Below are positions 39,900 to 47,561 of a stretch of 64,000 nucleotides of DNA, piece by piece (position 1 is the stretch's first letter; each line of letters starts with the position of its first letter). The DNA is taken from NCBI RefSeq assembly GCF_003934285.1, contig NZ_RQWJ01000002.1:558001-622000 (forward strand). Reading direction: 5' to 3'. The stretch is from Brevundimonas fluminis (lineage in GTDB: Bacteria > Pseudomonadota > Alphaproteobacteria > Caulobacterales > Caulobacteraceae). A model generated the notes under the pieces. It did not search any database, had not been told where the DNA came from, and saw only the letters and a program-made list of their open reading frames with translations. The translations under genes were made by a program, and so were the position numbers.

Positions 39900-40981
39900 G
39901 TCCCCGTCAACGGCACGACCGCCCGCACGCGAAACCCGTGAGCGGTCGGGCCGGCCTCCAGACGGCCGGCGACGGCAGACAACCGCTCGCGCATGATGTC
40001 CAGTCCGAACCGCGGCGCGACGCTCCCTGAAGAGTCGATCGACCCAGGCCCGCCCGTGTCCTCCACGGTCAGGGCCACGAAGCCGCCATCCCCGTCCTGG
40101 GCGAGATCGAGCCGGACCGTCGCACCCGGCGCGTGCTTCGCCACATTGTTCAGAGCCTCCTGGCCGATGCGGAACAGGAGCGTTTCCAGCCAGGCCGGCA
40201 GACGCCCGGACAAGGCGTCCGAAACGCTGACCGCGTGCCCTTCCCCCTCCAGCCGTCTCGCTTCTTCACGCAGAGCGGCGGCGGCGCCCAGATCGTCCAG
40301 GCTGGGGGGGCGCAGGCCGGCGATGATGCCTCGCAGATCGGAGACGGCTCGCCGTGCTCCGTCGATCAGCGCGTCCAGCTCCCGAGCCTGAAGCGTCTCC
40401 GGCCCCGCGTCGAGGCGCAGAAGTTCCAACCTGCGATGCAGGGCCGCGACCTGCTGCGCCACGCCATCATGGAGATCGGCCGAAATCGCGGCCCTCTCGG
40501 CTTCCTGCGCCCCGACGACCTTGGACAAAACCTGCTCGAGCTCCCTCTCGCGACGTTCGAGTCGGCCGAGCAGTTCACTCTCCTTGCGGCCTTGCAGATC
40601 GACCGTCAGACGCGCCTCGATCATCTCGACGAGAAGGCGCAGCGTCTCCGCATCTTCGGGGGCGGAGATCGCGCCGGAGTTCAGCGGCCGGGAAAAGACC
40701 AGGCTGACCCCGGGACGCCCCTTTGCCGCCAGGGCGTCCAGTGGGACGACCAGAACGCCTTCGATCCCCGCCTTCGCTCCCTCGGAAATCATCCCGTCCG
40801 CATAGCCCGCGAACATGGCGGCGCGCCGCGCGGCATGGCTCAGGACGCGCTCCAGCCGATCCGGGCCGGCGCCCGCGAGATCGCGGCTGACCTCGATGAG
40901 CAGCCGCAGCCGGGCCGCGCGCGCTTCCGAGTCCCGAAAGAGGGAACGAAGGTCCGTGGTCAGGGCGGGGTCGGCGGACAC
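39896..40981 (-). CDS. Cytosolic NarX-like histidine kinase
   Basis: 361 aa without membrane segments. The N-terminal ~120 residues resemble a GAF-type sensor. A HisKA_3 dimerisation domain follows with His171 in AISADLHDGVAQQVAALHRR, and a HATPase domain with NNVAKHAPGA and VEDTGG completes it. HisKA_3 kinases normally pair with NarL-family regulators, which is the next gene. The start is GTG at 40979-40981. It is the first gene of the operon. Confidence 0.9.
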   Translation of the reverse strand: MSADPALTTDLRSLFRDSEARAARLRLLIEVSRDLAGAGPDRLERVLSHAARRAAMFAGYADGMISEGAKAGIEGVLVVPLDALAAKGRPGVSLVFSRPLNSGAISAPEDAETLRLLVEMIEARLTVDLQGRKESELLGRLERRERELEQVLSKVVGAQEAERAAISADLHDGVAQQVAALHRRLELLRLDAGPETLQARELDALIDGARRAVSDLRGIIAGLRPPSLDDLGAAAALREEARRLEGEGHAVSVSDALSGRLPAWLETLLFRIGQEALNNVAKHAPGATVRLDLAQDGDGGFVALTVEDTGGPGSIDSSGSVAPRFGLDIMRERLSAVAGRLEAGPTAHGFRVRAVVPLTGT

Positions 40982-41148
40982 AGCAGAGGCTCCGGACGGC
41001 GTCCAACCCTCCTAGCTCACCTGCGGCGAGCCGTCATATGCCGAGCGGCATAGGTCGTCCGGCCCGCCGTCAGGCCGATGTGGGCTTGGAGGCCGGGCGA
41101 CATCTTCCCGCCGTCGCCGCGCCCTGCGGCTCACGAAAGGACGAACCG

Positions 41149-41760
41149 ATGCGCAAGACCTTCGCTCTCACCGCCGTGGCCGGACTGCTGGTCGCCGGCT
41201 CCGCCTTCGCCCAGGCTCAGGGCCCCGTCGCCCAGACCAACGACGCCTATGCCGTCGCCAACCTGACCGGCTCCACGGCCGCCGCACCGATCACGGTGGC
41301 CGAAGTCGAAGCCGCTCAGCGCGCCTGGGGCGACGCCCTGGTGGCCATTTCCACCGAGTATGAGCGCAACGGCCATGCCGCCGCGACCCGGCTGGCCGGA
41401 CAGGTCCTGGACGGCGCCTACGGCTATGGCTTGGGCCCCGTCGCCTTCAAGCCGACCCTGGCCTCGGGCGACACCACCTTCCGCACCTCGCGTGACGGTG
41501 CCCTTGCTTACTTCGTCGGCGGCGACGCCCGCTTCCCGGGCGACACCGGGTTCGCCCTGAAGGGCTGGCGCTCCTACGAGATCGACAATGCCGCGATCGT
41601 GATCAACGGCTCGACGGCCATCTCGACCGGCAACGTCATGCTGACCAACCGCGACGGTACGGTCACCACGGTCGACAAGACGTGGGGCTACGTCCGCGAC
41701 CGCGACGGCGTCCTGCGCATCGTCCTGCACCACTCGTCGCTGCCCTACGCGCCGAACTGA
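41149..41760 (+). CDS. Exported NTF2-like protein
   Basis: 203 aa from the ATG at 41149, after GAAAGGACGAACCG. Sec signal TVAGLLVAGSAFAQAQ-like (ALTAVAGLLVAGSAFAQA). The mature part (AAQRAWGDALVAISTEYE, GYGLGPVAFKPTLASG, GNVMLTNRDGTVTTVDKTWGY) fits a SnoaL/NTF2-like fold. Periplasmic function unknown. It stands first in a row of exported proteins that lead to the bicarbonate-related genes. Confidence 0.8.
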   Translation: MRKTFALTAVAGLLVAGSAFAQAQGPVAQTNDAYAVANLTGSTAAAPITVAEVEAAQRAWGDALVAISTEYERNGHAAATRLAGQVLDGAYGYGLGPVAFKPTLASGDTTFRTSRDGALAYFVGGDARFPGDTGFALKGWRSYEIDNAAIVINGSTAISTGNVMLTNRDGTVTTVDKTWGYVRDRDGVLRIVLHHSSLPYAPN

Positions 41761-41768
41761 ACACTCAG

Positions 41769-41800
41769 AACGCCGGCCGCCGCTGCGCGCGGCCGGCGTT
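41769..41800 (+). terminator. Strong hairpin after the NTF2-like gene
   Basis: AACGCCGGCCGC (41769-41780) pairs perfectly with GCGGCCGGCGTT (41789-41800), an 8-nt loop between. The following sequence CGTCCTCTC is only weakly T-rich, so it may attenuate rather than end transcription before the OmpW gene. Confidence 0.6.
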
Positions 41801-41822
41801 CGTCCTCTCAACCGGTGTCATC

Positions 41823-42500
41823 ATGAAATTCCCCATCGCCGGCGCGGCGTTGACCGCCCTCGTCGCCTTGTCTGCCGCGCCCGCCCTCGCCCAGAACCCA
41901 GAGGGGCGCTTTCAGGTCAAGGGCTTCCTGACCGGCGTCCTTCCCGACGGAGAGATCACTGGGGTTCGGACCGACGCCATCGGCCTGCCCTCCGGTTCCC
42001 AAGTCAGCGCCTCGGATTCCTACGTCCCGACCGTCGCCGTCGAGTACTTCGTCACGCCGTCCTTCTCGGTCGAGACGATCTGCTGCGTGACGCCGCACGA
42101 CGTCGAAGGCGAAGGCGCACTGGCCGGCGCGACGCTCATCGAGGACGCCATCATCCTGCCGGCGACGGTCACGGCGAAGTACCATTTCATCCTGGACGGC
42201 GGCTTCAAGCCCTATGTGGGCGGCGGCGTCACCCACTTCTTCATCTTCGACGAGGAAGTGGGATCCGACGCCGCTTCGCTGGGGGCCACGGACGTCGACC
42301 TGTCCGACGAGTTCGGCTTCGTGGTGCAGGCCGGCTTCGACGTTTCCATCAACGATCGCGGCCTCAGCTTCTCGGTGGACGCCAAGCGCTACTTCGTCGA
42401 CACCACGGCGACGTTCCGTGCCGGTTCGGCGACGGCGCTGCAGACCGAGCATGCGCTCGACCCCTGGGTCATCAGCGCCGGCCTCAGCTACCGCTTCTGA
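41823..42500 (+). CDS. OmpW family outer-membrane protein
   Basis: 225 aa with signal peptide (AALTALVALSAAPALAQ). Family features: RFQVKGFLTGVLPDGE at the start, VPTVAVEYFVTPSFSVETIC, ATVTAKYHFILDGGFKPYVGGGV and a C-terminal aromatic residue (SAGLSYRF), as needed for barrel insertion. OmpW forms a small eight-stranded barrel for hydrophobic molecules. It starts 22 bp after the hairpin. Confidence 0.9.
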   Translation: MKFPIAGAALTALVALSAAPALAQNPEGRFQVKGFLTGVLPDGEITGVRTDAIGLPSGSQVSASDSYVPTVAVEYFVTPSFSVETICCVTPHDVEGEGALAGATLIEDAIILPATVTAKYHFILDGGFKPYVGGGVTHFFIFDEEVGSDAASLGATDVDLSDEFGFVVQAGFDVSINDRGLSFSVDAKRYFVDTTATFRAGSATALQTEHALDPWVISAGLSYRF

Positions 42501-42509
42501 CGAAGAGGG

Positions 42510-42535
42510 CCGGAGAGGAAGGATTCTCTCCGGCG
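42510..42535 (+). terminator. Hairpin terminator after OmpW
   Basis: GCCGGAGAG (42510-42518) pairs with CTCTCCGGC (42527-42535), then GCCTTCTCCTTTG, a pyrimidine-rich tail. Lies 9 bp after the OmpW stop. Confidence 0.65.
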
Positions 42536-42593
42536 CCTTCTCCTTTGTGGCGAACGATCAGGTCGCCGCATCCCCCCATCCGAAAGACCCGAC

Positions 42594-43247
42594 ATGCACG
42601 CGCTGAAGCTTTCCCTGATGGCGGCCGGCTTTCTCGCCCTCGCCGCTCAGCCGGCGATCGCTCAGGACGAGGACGCTGAGCTTTGGTTCAATCCCGCCTT
42701 CGTCAAGACGATCGACGACCGCACCTCGGTCGAGCTGGAGACCGCCCAGCGCCTGCGGGCCGACCCGCGTCTCGACACCTATTTCGCCCGGCTTTGGTTG
42801 AACCGGGAGGACGGAAAGGGGCGCGAGTGGAGCTTCGGCGTGGAGCAGCGCTGGAACGGGCCCGACGAGCAGGAGATGCGCCTGCTGCAGCAGGTCGGCT
42901 ATGACTGGGGGCCGGTGGAGTTTCGCACACGCCTCGAGCAGCGGTTCGTCGACGTCGATCCGCAGACCGGCTGGCGTCTGCGCCAAAGAATCGGAACCAC
43001 CATTCCGCTGAGCGACGGCGAAGACGGGTGGGCCGTGACCGGGGACGTCGAGCTTTTCGTGACGCTTCGCAACACCGAGCCGGGCGGCCAGACCGGCGTC
43101 ACGGGTCTACGCACCTTCGTCGGCTTCGAGCGCAGTTTCGGGCGCTACGATCTCAGCGTCGGCTACCTGCGCCAGCAGGACATCCGGGACGGCGTCGAAG
43201 ACCGCGTCGGCCACGCGCCCTTCCTGGGCCTGACAGTTAACTTTTGA
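42594..43247 (+). CDS. DUF2490 outer-membrane protein
   Basis: 217 aa with a signal peptide (LMAAGFLALAAQPAIAQ). Alternating beta-strand pattern with ELWFNPAFVKTI, LETAQRLRADPRLDTYFARL and FRTRLEQRFVDVD, typical of DUF2490 barrels, and a C-terminal Phe (LGLTVNF). Function unknown. It follows the OmpW gene by 93 bp. Confidence 0.85.
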   Translation: MHALKLSLMAAGFLALAAQPAIAQDEDAELWFNPAFVKTIDDRTSVELETAQRLRADPRLDTYFARLWLNREDGKGREWSFGVEQRWNGPDEQEMRLLQQVGYDWGPVEFRTRLEQRFVDVDPQTGWRLRQRIGTTIPLSDGEDGWAVTGDVELFVTLRNTEPGGQTGVTGLRTFVGFERSFGRYDLSVGYLRQQDIRDGVEDRVGHAPFLGLTVNF

Positions 43248-43460
43248 TGAGAGCGTGAACCATAACGATCCGTGATGTCCGCGTTGCGCCTTTCTGATTG
43301 GCGCTCCGGCTGGCGCGTCACCAGACTGAACATGCGGTCCGGGCCCCTCTGGCGACTTCCCCTCAGTCGCGATGTCGGACCGCATCGAGCGCGCTCGATG
43401 CCGGCGTCAGCCTCCCCCTCCCTGCCGGCATCGGGGCGCTCCCAACCAGAGGAGCGACAC

Positions 43461-43652
43461 ATGACAAGAACCTACATCCACCGACTGCATGGGCGTCACG
43501 CCCTGCTGGAAAGCGCCCTGGCCCAGGAACTGCGGCGTCCGTCCCCCGACGCGGCGACGCTGGCGGCGATCAAGAAGCGCAAGCTGCAGCTCAAGGACCG
43601 GCTGCGGGCACTTGAAACTAGCCTCGCAAGGCCTCAACTGACGTCGATCTGA
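43461..43652 (+). CDS. YdcH/DUF465 family small protein
   Basis: 63-aa helical protein. RLHGRHALLESALAQELRRP and AAIKKRKLQLKDRLRAL fit the DUF465 coiled-coil hairpin (two helices joined by a Pro-rich turn). GAGGAGCGACAC precedes the ATG. Function unknown. The 213 bp before it hold no recognised gene. Confidence 0.85.
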   Translation: MTRTYIHRLHGRHALLESALAQELRRPSPDAATLAAIKKRKLQLKDRLRALETSLARPQLTSI

Positions 43653-43720
43653 CCTTCCCTCGACGCCTCGACCCCGCGGCTGAGATCAGGCTGCGGGGTC
43701 GCCTTTGCGCGTAGGACGCC

Positions 43721-44698
43721 ATGGATTTCCTGACCCAAGAATTTCTGACCAAGCCCGTGTGGATGTGGGCGGCCTTCCTCACCATCGTCGCCGTGCTGCT
43801 GGCGCTCGACCTCGGCGTCCTGCACCGCAAGCATCGCGAGATCGGCGTGCGCGAGAGCCTCGCCCTGTCGGCGGGATATCTGACGCTGGGCCTCGCCTTC
43901 GGCGGCTGGGTCTGGACCTCGCTCGGCGCCCAGGCCGGCATGGAATACCTGACCGGGTTCGTCGTGGAGAAGTCGCTGGCGATGGACAACGTCTTCGTCA
44001 TCGCGATGATCTTCGCCTACTTCGCCATTCCGCCTCACCTTCAGCATCGGGTCCTGTTCTGGGGCATCCTGGGCGTGATCGTGCTGCGGGCGATCATGAT
44101 CGCCGGCGGCGCCGCCCTGGTCAGCGAGTTCGGCTGGGTTCTCTACGTCTTCGCCGCCTTCCTGATCGCCACGGGCGTCAAGATGCTGCTCATGGCGGAC
44201 AAGGAGCACTCGCTTGAGGACAACGCCCTTCTGAAGCTCCTGCGCAAACGCCTGCGGGTCACGCCCGAGCTGCATGGCGAAAAGTTCTTCGTGAAAGCCC
44301 CAAATCCGAAAACGGGGAAGCTGGCGACCTTCGCCACACCTTTGTTCCTCGCGCTCGTCCTGATCGAGGTGGCCGACGTCATCTTTGCCGTGGACTCCGT
44401 CCCGGCGATTTTCGCCATCACCACGGACCCCTACCTCGTCTACACGTCCAACATCTTCGCGATCCTCGGCCTGCGGGCGCTCTACTTCGCCCTCGCGGCC
44501 ATCATTCACCGCTTCGCATACCTCAAGTACGCGCTGGCCGTGCTCCTGATCTTCATCGGCTCGAAGATCTTCCTCGCCGACCTGTTCGGATTGGAGAAGT
44601 TTCCGCCGCAGGTCTCGCTTGGCGTGACCTTCGCCATCCTCGCGGCAGGCGTCTTCTGGTCGCTGTGGAAGACGCGGAGCGGGAGGGCGACGCCATGA
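43721..44698 (+). CDS. terC: TerC/Alx family membrane protein
   Basis: 325-aa integral membrane protein with about nine helices. The family signature is the acidic VVEKSLAMDNVFVIAMIF and its repeat EVADVIFAVDSVPAIFAITTD. TerC/Alx proteins export manganese or are linked to tellurite resistance and pH stress. Here it overlaps the carbonic anhydrase gene (ATGA), so an acid-base or metal role linked to CO2 hydration is plausible. Confidence 0.93.
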   Translation: MDFLTQEFLTKPVWMWAAFLTIVAVLLALDLGVLHRKHREIGVRESLALSAGYLTLGLAFGGWVWTSLGAQAGMEYLTGFVVEKSLAMDNVFVIAMIFAYFAIPPHLQHRVLFWGILGVIVLRAIMIAGGAALVSEFGWVLYVFAAFLIATGVKMLLMADKEHSLEDNALLKLLRKRLRVTPELHGEKFFVKAPNPKTGKLATFATPLFLALVLIEVADVIFAVDSVPAIFAITTDPYLVYTSNIFAILGLRALYFALAAIIHRFAYLKYALAVLLIFIGSKIFLADLFGLEKFPPQVSLGVTFAILAAGVFWSLWKTRSGRATP

Positions 44699-45303
44699 TG
44701 TCGGAAGTGGATCCGCTGATCGCGGGATTCGAGCGGGGTCTGGCCTCGACCCCGCCGTCCCGGATGCCGTGGTCGACGCCCCGACGACCGCACACGGCCG
44801 TCGTCGCCTGCTCGGACGGCGGCGCCGATCCGGAGCGGCTGTTCGACGCCTCCCCTGGGGAACTCTACGTCATCCGCAACCTCGGCGGCCTGGTGCCCGA
44901 GTATGCGCCGGACGGCGGCTGCCACGGGACCAGCGCGGCTCTCGAATACGCGGTGCGCGTGCTCAAAGTGCGGCGCGTGGTGTTGCTCGGACATGTCGGC
45001 TGCGACGGGGTCCACGCCATGATCAACGGACCGCTGAAGAACGCCCAGGATTTCGTCTTCCCGTGGATGGAACAGGCGGAAACGGTGATCTGGAATCTTC
45101 ACCGACTGGAGCCGGGCCGCTCGATCCAGGACCAGCTTGAAGACGACGTTCTGCGGCTGTCATACGCGAACCTGCTGGGCTTTCCCTGGGTGCGCGATCG
45201 CGTTTCGTCCGGCAGTCTCAAGCTCGACGCATTCAAACACGACGCGAAGCGCAGCCGCCTCATCGCCGTGACGCTGGACGGGCGTCAGGTCGCGGCCGAC
45301 TGA
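44695..45303 (+). CDS. Beta-carbonic anhydrase-like protein with altered active-site dyad
   Basis: 202 aa. Zinc ligands appear as Cys39 (VVACSDGG), His100 and Cys103 (LLGHVGCDG), and YVIRNLGG is conserved. Canonical beta-carbonic anhydrases have C-S-D-S-R, where the Arg holds Asp. Here the sequence is C-S-D-G-G, so the dyad Arg is missing. It may hydrate CO2 with changed regulation or have another role. The start at 44695 overlaps the terC stop. The neighbouring SbtA-like permease supports a bicarbonate role. Confidence 0.87.
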   Translation: MMSEVDPLIAGFERGLASTPPSRMPWSTPRRPHTAVVACSDGGADPERLFDASPGELYVIRNLGGLVPEYAPDGGCHGTSAALEYAVRVLKVRRVVLLGHVGCDGVHAMINGPLKNAQDFVFPWMEQAETVIWNLHRLEPGRSIQDQLEDDVLRLSYANLLGFPWVRDRVSSGSLKLDAFKHDAKRSRLIAVTLDGRQVAAD

Positions 45304-45355
45304 AGCGGCTACGACGTGGCTTGCGTAAAGCTTCCACGCAATCGAACGTGCCCTG

Positions 45356-46207
45356 GTGATCCGCAACACCCTCGACCTCGATCTTTTGCGCGCCTTCGTC
45401 ACCGTCGCGGAGACGGAGAGCTTCACGCGCGCGGCGACGAGGCTGGGCCTGACCCAGCCGGCCATCAGCCTGCAGATCCGCCGGCTCGAGGATCACCTCG
45501 ACCGCCGGCTGTTCGACCGGAACCAAGGCGGCGTTCATCTGACCGTGCAGGGCGGGGATCTGCTGCCTCAGGCGCGCCGTCTGTTGGCGGTGAACGACGA
45601 GATCGTGGCGGGCCTCGCAGAGACGGAGGTCGAAGGCGACGTCCGCTTCGGCGCGCCGGAAGACATCGCCTCAACGCACCTCCCCACCATCATCGCCCGC
45701 TTCGCCGAGCGGCATCCGCGGGTTCGCCTCTCGGTGACGTGCGACTTCACCGCCAACCTGATGACGGCCCTCTCTCAGGGTCGGATAGACCTGGCTCTGG
45801 TCAAACGGCGCCCCGCGCCCCGCGCCTCCAACGAACGGGTGTTCGAGGAGCGGCTGGTCTGGCTGGCCCGTGATCCCGGCCTGTTCGAAGCGCGCCCTGT
45901 TTCCCTGATCGTGGCCCCGGCGCCGGACGCCTATCGCGCGCGCGCGCTGGACGCCCTGCAGACTGCGGGGGTCGGCTTTCGGGAGGCGTTCGTGTCGCCC
46001 AGTCTGGCGGGACAGCTCGCCGCGGTCCGCGCGGGCCTCGGCGTGGCCATCGTGCCGGCGACCCTTGCGCCTCGCGACCTCGTGGTCGCGGGATCCCTGC
46101 TGCCCGAGCCGGAACCGGTCGAGATCGCTCTGCTTATTGGGAAGGGTCGTTCCGGCGGCGCGGTCGACATGCTGGCCCGCGAGGTGAAGGACGTCATATT
46201 CCGATGA
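45356..46207 (+). CDS. LysR family transcriptional regulator
   Basis: 283 aa. N-terminal winged helix (LDLLRAFVTVAETESFTRAA, TRLGLTQPAISLQIRRLED) and a substrate-binding domain. The start is GTG at 45356. It lies between carbonic anhydrase and the SbtA-type permease on the same strand, as with CbbR/CmpR/CcmR-type regulators of carbon-uptake genes. Regulation of sbtA is an inference. Confidence 0.9.
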   Translation: MIRNTLDLDLLRAFVTVAETESFTRAATRLGLTQPAISLQIRRLEDHLDRRLFDRNQGGVHLTVQGGDLLPQARRLLAVNDEIVAGLAETEVEGDVRFGAPEDIASTHLPTIIARFAERHPRVRLSVTCDFTANLMTALSQGRIDLALVKRRPAPRASNERVFEERLVWLARDPGLFEARPVSLIVAPAPDAYRARALDALQTAGVGFREAFVSPSLAGQLAAVRAGLGVAIVPATLAPRDLVVAGSLLPEPEPVEIALLIGKGRSGGAVDMLAREVKDVIFR

Positions 46208-46235
46208 GCCATAACATACCGTCATACGGCTCATC
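46203..46235. promoter_or_regulatory. Inverted repeat before the SbtA-type gene
   Basis: GATGAGCC (46203-46210) and GGCTCATC (46228-46235) are perfect 8-bp arms around 17 bp that contain CCGT-CAT-ACGG overlapping the right arm. It begins inside the LysR stop region and lies ~75 bp before the permease ATG. Candidate LysR operator or a terminator-like hairpin. Confidence 0.45.
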
Positions 46236-46308
46236 AGCTAGATAAGCTTGAGTTGGTATCCCCCGATCATCAGAAGCGGCCCCCGTCACTTGCCGGGAGC
46301 CGCGCCGC

Positions 46309-47274
46309 ATGTCCTCCGCCTTCGATCTGCTGACCTCGCCGGCGATCCTGTTCTTCTTCATCGGCGTGATCGCGGCCCTGGCCCGATCCGACCTGGCCCT
46401 GCCGGAGCAGGCGGCCAAGACCCTGTCGCTGTACCTGATGCTGTGCATCGGCTTCAAAGGCGGGGTGGAGGCGCGCGCGGCCGGTCTGTCGGCCGACTTC
46501 GGCGTGGCCGCCACGCTGGGCCTCGCGCTCAGCGCCCTGATGCCGCTGGCGGCCTACGCCATCCTGCGGCGGGGCACTAAGCTCGACCGTCCCACGCTCT
46601 GCGCCATGGGCGCAACCTACGGCTCGGTGTCCGTGGTCACCTTCGCGGCGGGTCAGCAGCACCTGACGGCCACCGGCGTCGATTTCGGCGGCTACATGGC
46701 CGCGGTGCTGGCCCTCATGGAGACGCCGGCCATCTTGACCGCCCTGATCCTGCTGAACCGCGCGGGCCGCGGCATTCCCGGAGAGCGGACCAAGGTCATC
46801 AAGGAGGTCTTCGTCAACGCCGCCGCCGTGATGCTGATCGGCAGCTTCGTCGTCGGCGCGATCTCGGGCGAGCGCGGCATGGAGCGGCTGGAGCTCTTCG
46901 TCGGCCCGCTGTTTCAGGGGGCCCTATGCTTCTTCCTGCTGGACGTCGGCCTGATCGCGGCGCGCCGGCTGATGGCCGACCACCGCAAGATGACGCCCGG
47001 CGTGATCGCCTTCGCCGTCGTGTTCCCGGTGATCGCCGCGCTGGCGACCCTGGCCTCGTCCCGCGCGCTCGGCCTTGAGCAGGGCGATGCAGCCTTGATG
47101 GCCGTCCTCGCCGGTTCCGCCTCCTACATCGCCGTTCCCGCCGCCATGCGGCTCGCCGCGCCGCAGGCCGACGCCGGCGTGTTCGTTTCGTCCTCCCTCG
47201 CCGTGACCTTCCCCTTCAACCTCGTCCTCGGAATCCCCGCCTATGCGGCGCTCGCCGCCTGGTTCTGGGCCTGA
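46309..47274 (+). CDS. sbtA: SbtA-type sodium-dependent bicarbonate permease
   Basis: 321-aa membrane protein of the SbtA family, about ten helices in two inverted halves. Diagnostic stretches: TSPAILFFFIGVIAALARSDL, LYLMLCIGFKGGVE, TYGSVSVVTFAAGQQ and MAVLAGSASYIAVPAAMRLA. In cyanobacteria SbtA imports bicarbonate with sodium. No SbtB regulator is nearby. With TerC, carbonic anhydrase and LysR it makes a compact inorganic-carbon set in a probable heterotroph. Confidence 0.9.
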   Translation: MSSAFDLLTSPAILFFFIGVIAALARSDLALPEQAAKTLSLYLMLCIGFKGGVEARAAGLSADFGVAATLGLALSALMPLAAYAILRRGTKLDRPTLCAMGATYGSVSVVTFAAGQQHLTATGVDFGGYMAAVLALMETPAILTALILLNRAGRGIPGERTKVIKEVFVNAAAVMLIGSFVVGAISGERGMERLELFVGPLFQGALCFFLLDVGLIAARRLMADHRKMTPGVIAFAVVFPVIAALATLASSRALGLEQGDAALMAVLAGSASYIAVPAAMRLAAPQADAGVFVSSSLAVTFPFNLVLGIPAYAALAAWFWA

Positions 47275-47561
47275 GGACCTTTCCGAAGTTCCTTATGATC
47301 ACGTTTCGCAGACGCCTGATAGAAACCGCGGCCTCGAGGGACTGAACGCCCCCGCCCTTCCCGTGACCGCCCCAGGCCGCCAGGGATCAAGATCGGGTCG
47401 GAAGGCCAGCGTCTTCCAGCGGCTGGGCGCGATGTCCAATCGGCAGGGGAAGCCTTCGGGTCGATCGCCGAACTCCGCTTCCCTCCTTGAGCCACGAGAT
47501 CGCGAAATCTGTCGAACGCGACGGCCGGATTGCGAAGGATCGGACGAACTTCGTCGCCGCT
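47275..47561. other. Gap after sbtA, no gene seen
   Basis: About 290 bp between the permease stop and the 3' end of the UvrA-like gene. Open frames exist on both strands but are short, overlapping and without domains. No terminator hairpin with a T-run was found. Confidence 0.4.
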
